Assembly (NCBI GenBank): GCA_023511405.1
Contig: JAIMBO010000012.1
Coordinates: forward strand, 1 to 41,242
DNA length: 41,242 nucleotides
Source: Rubrobacteraceae bacterium
GTDB taxonomy: Bacteria; Actinomycetota; Rubrobacteria; Rubrobacterales; Rubrobacteraceae
Direction of reading: 5' to 3'
Made by a program: the position numbers and the translations under genes. The notes under the pieces are model-generated. The model ran no database searches. It saw nothing but the letters and a program-made list of their open reading frames with translations, and was not told where the DNA came from. Shown here piece by piece: positions 16,973 to 23,221 of this stretch (positions are counted from its first letter, which is position 1; every line of letters begins with the position of its first letter).

Positions 16973-18438
16973 GGCATCCTCGCCCTCTTCGCGAGATCTT
17001 CGGAGATATATCCTCGCTCAACAAACGCCTGCACCAGCTGGTCGAAATTATCCGCCAGCCGCACGCTGCAGTCCTCGCAGGGCTCGAAGCGGGACCCGAC
17101 TTGGCTCATGCGAGTTGCGGTCTCGGTGACCGAGCCCCCTCCGGCGTGAGCCAAGATCGCCATCCCCACTGCCCCCCCCGAGTAGCGCGGGATCACAACC
17201 GGCATGCCGAGCACGTCCGCTCTGATCTGAGCCCACACCGCGCTCCTCGCCCCGCCGCCGGCCAGCGCTACAGGGCCTGAAACCTCCGCTCCTAGAGACT
17301 CCAGGTGTACGAAGCATAGACGTTCCACGAAGGCGACTCCCTCCAGGATCGCCCGGTAGTAATCGGTCTCGTCCTCGGGTTCCCCGAGCCTGAACCCCCG
17401 GGCCTTGGGGTTGGCAAACGGAAAGCGCTCTCCTTCCCCGGCGAGTGGATACATCACCATCTTCGCCGGGCCGTGCTGCTTGGCCTTCTTGTCCAGCTCT
17501 TCCACGTCGTAATCAGGGAACTTCTCGGAGATTATCCTCGCCCCGGTGTTGGATGCCCCACCGGGAAGCCAGCCGTCGTCCGGGTGCCTGTGGCAGTAGA
17601 CTGCGCCAGTCGGGTCTTTTAGCAGCTTGTTGGTTACGCCCTTGAGAGTCAATGTGGTACCGAGGACCGAGTTCCACTGCCCTTCCTTGAGCGCCCCGGC
17701 AGCGATTTGGGCGGCACACCCGTCGGTCATGCCAGACAGGATGGGAGTGCCTGCAGGCACCCCGGTGTACTCAGCGGCTGCTTCGGAGACCTCCCCGACT
17801 CTGGTTCCCGGCCGTACAACCGGAGGCAACAATTTCACAGGGATCTCAAGCCGCTCAAGTACCTCGACCGGCCAGCAATCGTTTACGAGATCATATCCAG
17901 TCTTTAGCGCATGGCTCCAGTCGGTGGCGACCGGCTTCCCCGCCAGTCGCGAGGCCACGTAATCAGCTTGGTGCATGAGCCGCGATGCTCCCTTGACGCC
18001 CGAACGCAATACCCACAGCAGCTTAGGCAGCGCGAAGGAGGGCTGCATCCGGTAGCCCAAGGAGTCCCAGAGTTCCGCTCCCACCTCCTGCACCAGAGTG
18101 GACTCCTCTTTAGCACGCCCGTCGTTGTACATGAACGCGGGTGTGAAAGGATTCCCGCTGGTGTCGGCCAGCAAGAACGTCCCGGAGGTCGAGCAAATGG
18201 CCAGGCCCGAGACCTCCCTGCCCCCGAGCTCCGCGGTGGCCTGTCGGGCGGCCCTGCCTATCGCCTTCCACCAGCCTTCGGGATCTTGCTCGTGCCGCAC
18301 GCCAAGTCGGATACTCTTCAGCGGGGCGGTGCCAGTGGCGGCTACCTTACCGTCTATTCCCAGGAGAACGACCTGGACGCCCTGAGTTCCGAGGTCTATC
18401 CCAACGGATAGGGGGGCATCAGACGATTCAGCCCTCAT
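16969..18438 (-). CDS. FGGY-family carbohydrate kinase A (D-ribulokinase/xylulokinase-like)
   Basis: The 489-residue FGGY kinase is the first gene of the operon. It has the phosphate loop GIDLGTQGVQVVLL, the sugar-contact motif FMYNDGRA, the catalytic Asp in SGMTDGCAAQIAAGA, the nucleotide segment SVLGTTLTLKGV, and the C-terminal GGGARSAVWAQIRADVLG. The YNDGRA and TDGCAAQ versions of these motifs resemble the plant/cyanobacterial kinase group that acts on D-ribulose (AtXK-1/SePSK) rather than classical XylB; this is from memory of the family. ATG at 18438 follows AAGGTGAGGG. The candidate promoter lies about 100 bases upstream. Confidence 0.9.
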   Translation of the reverse strand: MRAESSDAPLSVGIDLGTQGVQVVLLGIDGKVAATGTAPLKSIRLGVRHEQDPEGWWKAIGRAARQATAELGGREVSGLAICSTSGTFLLADTSGNPFTPAFMYNDGRAKEESTLVQEVGAELWDSLGYRMQPSFALPKLLWVLRSGVKGASRLMHQADYVASRLAGKPVATDWSHALKTGYDLVNDCWPVEVLERLEIPVKLLPPVVRPGTRVGEVSEAAAEYTGVPAGTPILSGMTDGCAAQIAAGALKEGQWNSVLGTTLTLKGVTNKLLKDPTGAVYCHRHPDDGWLPGGASNTGARIISEKFPDYDVEELDKKAKQHGPAKMVMYPLAGEGERFPFANPKARGFRLGEPEDETDYYRAILEGVAFVERLCFVHLESLGAEVSGPVALAGGGARSAVWAQIRADVLGMPVVIPRYSGGAVGMAILAHAGGGSVTETATRMSQVGSRFEPCEDCSVRLADNFDQLVQAFVERGYISEDLAKRARMP

Positions 18439-18542
18439 CCCTCACCTTCCCCCACAGGTAGAGCCCCGAACCAATCCCAGCGAAGATCTTTCTCATACTC
18501 CTCGGCATCTTTTTCTCTAATGTAACAGTCCCAGCTCTGATT

Positions 18543-18572
18543 ATCGTAAACTATGACATAACTTCACGTCAA
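18543..18572 (-). promoter_or_regulatory. Candidate sigma-70-type promoter of the sugar operon
   Basis: On the minus strand TTGACG (18572-18567) and TACGAT (18548-18543) are spaced 18 bases apart, matching five and four of six consensus positions. The predicted start of transcription is near 18536, about 98 bases before the first gene. One arm of an inverted repeat covers the -10 hexamer, which would make this a repressible promoter. Confidence 0.5.
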
Positions 18573-18593
18573 GCGAAAAATAGCGGTTTACGA
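18544..18593. promoter_or_regulatory. Candidate operator: perfect 8-bp inverted repeat between operon and DeoR regulator
   Basis: TCGTAAAC at 18544-18551 and GTTTACGA at 18586-18593 are exact reverse complements separated by 34 bases, giving 42 bases (four helical turns) from arm to arm. The left arm overlaps the -10 hexamer of the operon promoter. The adjacent DeoR-family gene is the natural candidate to bind here. No binding data are available; the call rests on symmetry and position. Confidence 0.45.
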
Positions 18594-18623
18594 GAGGTTT
18601 TTTCATCAAACAGGGAAGCAATG

Positions 18624-18632
18624 TGTTATAAT
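18624..18632 (+). promoter_or_regulatory. Extended -10 promoter for the DeoR-family gene
   Basis: TG-T-TATAAT at 18624-18632 is a perfect consensus -10 hexamer with the extended TGN element, in a very AT-rich stretch. No convincing -35 hexamer sits 16-18 bases upstream, which is usual for extended -10 promoters. The regulator gene starts about 105 bases downstream. Confidence 0.5.
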
Positions 18633-18737
18633 AAAGTTGTGAGAATTTGAACTACATATACTTAATTTGTTACTCTTCTAGAGTGAAATAATACATTTGA
18701 GGATAGAATCGGTAAATTATGAATGGATGGGAGCGAT

Positions 18738-19577
18738 ATGGGGCGTAGAGGCGGAGGAGCGTTGAGTACGATTTTTCGTCTGCCCGAAGACAATTCTGCC
18801 AAAGGTGGCGCTAATCACGTAGTCCGGCGGCAGGAGCAGATAGGCGACTACGTGCTGGAGCACGGCTCTGCGAGCATCAAAGATCTTGCAGAGCTATTCG
18901 GCGTCAGTTTGATTACCATCCACCGCGATCTCGATGAGCTGGAGCGGCAAGGAGTCTTGAGGAAACTGCGAGGGTACGTGACGGCACAACCCTCCAGCCT
19001 ATTCGAGAGCAACGTACGCTACAGGTTGAGGGTAGCGACAAGGGAGAAGGAGGCGCTCGCCAGGTTTGCGGTTACGCTAGTGGAGCCCGGCCAAGCGGTG
19101 CTGCTTGACGACTCGACGACCACGCTCGCTGTAGCCAAGCTGCTGCCGGACAAGGCTCCACTCACTGTTATCACTAACTTCGTCATGATCATGAATGAGT
19201 TGAGCGGGGTCAAGGACATAGAGCTGATCTCACTCGGTGGTAAGTACCGCCCCTTCCTTGCCGCTTTCGGGGGTGAGATCTGCCAGGCGTCACTCTCAGC
19301 CATACGAGCAGACATTCTTTTTCTATCCACCTCGGCGATATCGGACGGTGCCGCTCTGCATCAGGACGGGAGGACAATGCAGGGTAAGCGCGCGATGATG
19401 GCCTCGGCTAAGCGCCGTATTTTGCTGGTGGACCACACCAAGTTTGGTAAGGTCGCTTTCCACAAGCTGTCGCCCCTACAGGACTTCGATCTTGTGGTTG
19501 TGGACTCCGGGATCAGTGAGGCCCATCTCGACGAGCTGCGGGAGCGCTCAGTTCCCTTCGAAGTCGTGCCGCTCTAA
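18738..19577 (+). CDS. DeoR/GlpR-family transcriptional regulator of the sugar operon
   Basis: The protein has about 279 residues. An N-terminal winged helix-turn-helix (IGDYVLEHGSASIKDLAELF, then SLITIHRDLDELERQGVLRK) is followed by the DeoR sensor domain with its phosphosugar-site motifs LLDDSTTTLAVAKLL and LVDHTKFGKVAFHKL. Family members repress sugar operons and release DNA when a phosphorylated sugar binds. It is divergent from the operon, with the candidate operator between. I prefer ATG at 18738 because GGGAG lies seven bases before it; an ATG at 18723 has no ribosome site. The effector is probably a phosphorylated product of one of the four kinases (inference). Confidence 0.9.
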   Translation: MGRRGGGALSTIFRLPEDNSAKGGANHVVRRQEQIGDYVLEHGSASIKDLAELFGVSLITIHRDLDELERQGVLRKLRGYVTAQPSSLFESNVRYRLRVATREKEALARFAVTLVEPGQAVLLDDSTTTLAVAKLLPDKAPLTVITNFVMIMNELSGVKDIELISLGGKYRPFLAAFGGEICQASLSAIRADILFLSTSAISDGAALHQDGRTMQGKRAMMASAKRRILLVDHTKFGKVAFHKLSPLQDFDLVVVDSGISEAHLDELRERSVPFEVVPL

Positions 19578-19583
19578 GTGCGC

Positions 19584-20418
19584 CTAATAAAACCGCTGGA
19601 CATAGCGCCAGCAGATCAGTGTACACCCGAGATCTAGAAAACGCCTGATGGATGTCTGCTCGACGCTCGTAGCGCACCTTCAGACGCCGGAAGCGGTTCA
19701 TCCACGAAAGCGTTCGTTCCACCATCCACCTGTATTGTCCGAGCTTCTCGCTGAACTCGACACCCCGCCGCGCTATGCGCGTCTTTATTCCCCTCTCGCT
19801 CAGAGCCTCACGGCATCGAGGGAAGTCGTAAGCTAAGCTTTGTCGGCGTGGAACTTGTCGGGGCGTTTGCGTAGCCGACCCCGAGGTTTGCGAATCGGTG
19901 AGATAGCATCCACGGCCTCCTCCAGGACCTTCGAGTCATGTACGCTGGCGGCAGAGTGAATCACCGCCAGAGGTATGCCCCCTCGATCTACCACAAGGTG
20001 ACGCTTGGAGCCCTTCTTTCCCTTGTCCGTCGGATTCGGGCCGGTTCTCTTTGACCCCCCGGGGGCGGCCACGCTCGCCGGGTCCAAAGAAGCCCTCTGT
20101 CAGTCGATCTGATCCGCTTCCCCTAAACGATCCAAGAGCCTCCGATGCAGCTTTCCCCCACACACACCCGCCTCGTGTCATTCTTTGAGGCGTCGCCAAC
20201 AGGTCATACCGGAGCCACATCCCATCTCTTGGGGGAGCATCTCCCGGGGTATGCCGCTCTTTGGCACGAACAGTATGCCGTTCAGGACGACACGGTCGTC
20301 GATGCGGGGGCCTGCCGCCTTTGGTCTTGGGCGGCTCTTCGGGCAAGAGCGGCCCAATCATTTCCCACAGTTCGTCGACAACGAGTTTCTAGCTGATCAC
20401 ACTACTGTTCGCCGACAT
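19584..20418 (-). pseudogene. Decayed IS5-family transposase
   Basis: Pieces of one IS5-type DDE transposase lie in different minus-strand frames. An N-terminal piece (VVDELWEMIGPLLPEEPPK) is preceded by an in-frame stop. A middle piece from 20087 contains KKGSKRHLVVDRGGIPLAV and SAASVHDSKVLEEAVDA. A C-terminal piece contains MVERTLSWMNRFRRLKVRYE. The frames are separated by a 5-base AGCTT-type duplication near 19840-19850 and by an extra T after the HQAF codons near 19636; the original end reads CWRYVQRFY and stops at 19584. With at least three lesions it cannot encode an active enzyme. It lies between the regulator and the recombinase genes. I could not define terminal inverted repeats. Confidence 0.85.
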
Positions 20419-20595
20419 CCTCCCACACTATCCGCTCTATCTCCTCCGGGCCTCGGGGATGTTGGTGGCACCGCCGGGGCCATCTCTTTTTCTGACGCTT
20501 CTAGTTTACCATATTGTCACTATATTATGCTTATTCTATCACCGATTTTGAGCTATACTTTTACTATATGTAGGATGCCCGATATGGAGGTGGAC

Positions 20596-20799
20596 GTGAA
20601 CAAACTCAGGGAACTGCGGAGGCGCCGGGTGATGAGTATGGAGGAGCTGGCGCAGAAGGCCGGGGTGGGGCGCAACACGATCTGGAGGCTGGAGAACGGG
20701 GCGAGTGGCGCCCATCCCCGGACGATCCGCAAGCTGGCCCGGGCGTTGGGTGTGGAGCCTTATGAGCTGATCAAGGGAGAGGGGCGGGAGGATGGCTGA
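20596..20799 (+). CDS. Small XRE-type helix-turn-helix protein
   Basis: The 67-residue DNA-binding protein is almost entirely one Cro/CI-type helix-turn-helix: LRELRRRRVMSMEELAQKAG, then GRNTIWRLENG and RTIRKLARALGVEPYEL. GTG at 20596 follows GGAGG with five-base spacing; ATG codons at 20575 and 20584 are alternatives without a site. Its stop lies eight bases inside the recombinase start, so the two are co-translated. Such pairs are common on recombinase-borne elements, where the small protein may control recombinase expression (inference). A possible -10 TATACT lies at 20554-20559. Confidence 0.85.
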   Translation: MNKLRELRRRRVMSMEELAQKAGVGRNTIWRLENGASGAHPRTIRKLARALGVEPYELIKGEGREDG

Positions 20800-22414
20800 G
20801 GGCTCTGGCGAACGGGTGGCGCTCTATATGCGGGTTTCCTCGGAGGAACAGCGTGAGCGCATGACTATCGGCACGCAGGAGGAATTCCTCACGGGATATG
20901 CGTCGCTCTACAACCTCGAGGTAGCCGGGGGCTACAAAGACGAGGGGGTATCAGGGACCGTGCCGCTGCATGAACGGCCGGGCGGGCGGCGCATGCTGGA
21001 GGACCTTCATGAGGACGCCTTCGATACGGTCCTGGTCTACAAGCTGGACCGCATCGGCCGGACGCTGCTGGTGACGATAGATGCTCATGACCGGCTGCAG
21101 GGTGCCGGGGTGAACCTCAAGAGTGCTACCGAACCGATAGACACGTCCTCGCCGGCCGGCCGACTCATATTCCAGATGCTGGCCAGCTTCGCGGAGTTCG
21201 AACGAGGAACCATCCGCGAGAGGACCACCCACGGGCTGCACCGGGCGTATCGGGCGGGTAAGCAGTCGGGGCGTATCCCCTACGGCTACGACATAGGGGA
21301 GGACGGCACGTTCGTGGTGGTCAAGGAGGAGGCTGAGATCGTCCGGCAGATCATCGCGAACATCGCCTCAGGTGGAACACTCTACTCCGAGGCGGCTCGC
21401 CTCAACGCGCTTGGGATCCCCGCACCGGGGTACAAGTACCGGGGCAGGCCGCGCCAGCCTGGTCCGGCCTGGTCTACCCGTACAATACACAACATCTGCC
21501 GGCAGCCTGCCTACAGCGGCGAACACCGTGTGCGGGCGAATGGCGGCAAGAGTCTCATATCCCGCCCCACCCCGGCCATAGTGGAGCCGGAGCTGCAGCA
21601 ACGCGCCCTGAAACGTCTGGCGGAGAACAAGCGGCGCTACAATCGGCCCACCGACCGCAAATATCTCCTCAGAGGCCTTATACGCTGCGAGGTCTGCGGC
21701 GCAGCATACGTCGGACACCCGACCCGAAGCAAGAACAGGAAGTTCTACTACTATAAGTGTTCCGACGACCACCGCGCCCGGCGCAACCGTAACCCGAAGG
21801 CCGCCTCCGGCCACGCGCCCTACCTGCGTGCCGAGTGGATTGAGGGGTTAGTGTGGGAGGACGTAAAGCACTTCCTCGAGAACCCCGGAGAGCTGCTGGA
21901 GAAACTCAGGGAACAGCTGGAGTCCGGCGGAGAGGAGAAGGAGCTCCAGGAGCGCTTGGAGGACCTTGAGAAGCGTCTGGCCAGTAAACAGGCCGAGAAG
22001 GATCGCTACGTACGGATGTACGCCATGGGGCATCTGGACGAACAGGAGCTCGCCATCTACCTCGAGGACCTCCGCAACCAGGTGGGAAACCTGCGGCTTC
22101 TCATCGACGCTACGAAAAGCGGCCTGGCCGAAAGACAGCAGCAGCGGGCGCTCGCGGGGCAGGCGGGGACGTGGCTTATGCAGCTGCGCCGGCGCGTCGG
22201 GGAGATCGAAGCCGACACTCCGGAGGCCTTCGACGTCCGCAGAGAGCTCGTGCAGCTTCTGGTGGATGGCGTACTCGCCGGACGCGACGAGGAGGGCAAG
22301 ACGCGCGTCCGGATCACCTACCGGTTCTCCCCTCCCGCGGAACACGGAGGAGGTAGGTTTGTGGAAAGTATGCCAAACTCCTGTGAGTTCTTGCTTCCCA
22401 AGCCGGTGTCGTAG
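20792..22414 (+). CDS. Large serine recombinase (site-specific integrase)
   Basis: The 540-residue protein has a resolvase catalytic domain (residues 8-150) with nucleophile Ser16 in YMRVSSEEQ and the Arg-rich sites DRIGR and FERGTIRERT. A recombinase domain (about 160-280) is followed by a zinc ribbon with Cys299, Cys302 and Cys323; His341 sits where many relatives have the fourth Cys. A coiled coil follows (about 370-450, KELQERLEDLEKRL). These enzymes integrate or excise DNA between att sites. The final ten or so residues, CEFLLPKPVS, are encoded by sequence antisense to the cas6 glycine-rich motif, so the gene's 3' end seems to come from the target site. Confidence 0.93.
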   Translation: MAEGSGERVALYMRVSSEEQRERMTIGTQEEFLTGYASLYNLEVAGGYKDEGVSGTVPLHERPGGRRMLEDLHEDAFDTVLVYKLDRIGRTLLVTIDAHDRLQGAGVNLKSATEPIDTSSPAGRLIFQMLASFAEFERGTIRERTTHGLHRAYRAGKQSGRIPYGYDIGEDGTFVVVKEEAEIVRQIIANIASGGTLYSEAARLNALGIPAPGYKYRGRPRQPGPAWSTRTIHNICRQPAYSGEHRVRANGGKSLISRPTPAIVEPELQQRALKRLAENKRRYNRPTDRKYLLRGLIRCEVCGAAYVGHPTRSKNRKFYYYKCSDDHRARRNRNPKAASGHAPYLRAEWIEGLVWEDVKHFLENPGELLEKLREQLESGGEEKELQERLEDLEKRLASKQAEKDRYVRMYAMGHLDEQELAIYLEDLRNQVGNLRLLIDATKSGLAERQQQRALAGQAGTWLMQLRRRVGEIEADTPEAFDVRRELVQLLVDGVLAGRDEEGKTRVRITYRFSPPAEHGGGRFVESMPNSCEFLLPKPVS

Positions 22415-23103
22415 GCGAGCTGCAGGTACGGACGGGGCATCCTCAGCTCGTAGAGTCCCGTCCAGCCCTTGACGACGGTGCCCTTGAAGCGCAGGATTTT
22501 CTGGTCCGCGCTCCTTACCCGGTACGGCCTGATGCTCGCTTCTTTCAGATCCTCCTCGGGGTCTGTATCCCAGCCCAGCGCCAAAACTTTGCGCTTGATG
22601 TTGTCCACCAGGGACTTGCTCCACTCCGCCTCGTAAGGTGAGTAGTAGTAGGTCTTCTTTTTGCCATCGGGTGCGGCGAGCGTCGTGTAGGCGGTGATGG
22701 GGGAGAGGGCCCTGACGATCACGGGCTTCCCCCCGTTCATCTCTGGCTCGGGCTCCACGGCGACCTCTTCCACGAGGCAACTCCTCCTGCCGAGCTCCAC
22801 GGATGGTTTCCTCAGCAGGTGCTCCCCCAGCGAGCAGAGCACGTCCGGGTCGGCCGAGGAGAGGTAGAAATGGGCTCCCCGCAAGAAGCGTACCCTGCCC
22901 TTCGAGATCTCACGCTTCCCGAAGAGCCGGGAGAAGACGAAGAGCTTGAAGCGCCGCTTCTCGTAGGCGTGGCCCTCCTCGTGCAACCAGCCTGAGAGGG
23001 CCCGGTCGAGATTCGCGTAGATGAACCCCTGCAGGGTGCTGTTGTACTGCAGGGGAAGGCACAGGATGCCATCTTCGGGCGAAAGAGCAATCTTGAGTCT
23101 CAA
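22318..23103 (-). CDS. cas6: CRISPR-associated endoribonuclease Cas6, 3' end altered
   Basis: The 261-residue frame is of the Cas6 family, which cuts CRISPR precursor RNA within the repeat. Visible marks are SGWLHEEGHAYEKRRFKLFV (37-56) and FSRLFG, with His41 a possible catalytic residue; FKGTVVKGWTGLYELRMP; and the C-terminal glycine-rich RNA-binding loop GLGSKNSQEFG (234-244), where relatives usually have Gly in place of Glu242. Residues after about 241 do not look like Cas6 and overlap the recombinase gene. The start is TTG at 23103 with AGGAGG upstream. No CRISPR repeats or other cas genes are visible in the window. It may be a cut-off remnant or still act on arrays elsewhere. Confidence 0.8.
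   Translation of the reverse strand: MRLKIALSPEDGILCLPLQYNSTLQGFIYANLDRALSGWLHEEGHAYEKRRFKLFVFSRLFGKREISKGRVRFLRGAHFYLSSADPDVLCSLGEHLLRKPSVELGRRSCLVEEVAVEPEPEMNGGKPVIVRALSPITAYTTLAAPDGKKKTYYYSPYEAEWSKSLVDNIKRKVLALGWDTDPEEDLKEASIRPYRVRSADQKILRFKGTVVKGWTGLYELRMPRPYLQLAYDTGLGSKNSQEFGILSTNLPPPCSAGGENR
22376..22414. other. Candidate integration junction (att site) in the cas6 3' end
   Basis: Around 22381-22389 the minus strand encodes the cas6 Asn-Ser-Gln codons of the glycine-rich motif. To the right the sequence is ordinary cas6. To the left the cas6 frame departs from the family (Glu where Gly is expected, then a Pro/Ser tail) and is antisense to the recombinase tail. A recombinase gene ending exactly at such a chimeric junction is the usual layout of an element end. 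The crossover dinucleotide cannot be fixed without the partner site. Confidence 0.45.
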
Positions 23104-23161
23104 AAGCCCCCTCCTCTTTGGGAGTCAAACTATTTATTTACCGGTAATTATGCGTAACGGA

Positions 23162-23191
23162 GCACCCCGCACAAGAGGTTTTGCGGGGTGC
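23162..23191. terminator. Perfect 10-bp hairpin between cas6 and the ABC-class ATPase operon
   Basis: GCACCCCGCA (23162-23171) and TGCGGGGTGC (23182-23191) form a perfect 10-bp stem with a 10-base loop, 31 bases past the stop of the minus-strand ATPase gene. It has no clear U-run on either strand, so it is a transcript end or RNA-processing structure rather than a textbook intrinsic terminator. It is a single copy, not a CRISPR repeat array. Confidence 0.45.
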
Positions 23192-23221
23192 GACGGGAAA
23201 AATGGCCAGGTGGCCAGGGGT

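Noticed and set aside
18723-18737. Upstream start for the DeoR regulator
   Set aside because: The ATG at 18723 lacks a ribosome site, whereas GGGAG lies at the right distance from ATG 18738. The five extra residues carry no motif.
23138-23147. TTACCGGTAA palindrome upstream of cas6
   Set aside because: A 10-base palindrome in an AT-rich gap with no promoter or partner site; too short to claim as an operator.
23100-23200. CRISPR repeat near cas6
   Set aside because: The GCACCCCGCA hairpin occurs once; there is no regularly spaced repeat and no spacer pattern on either side.
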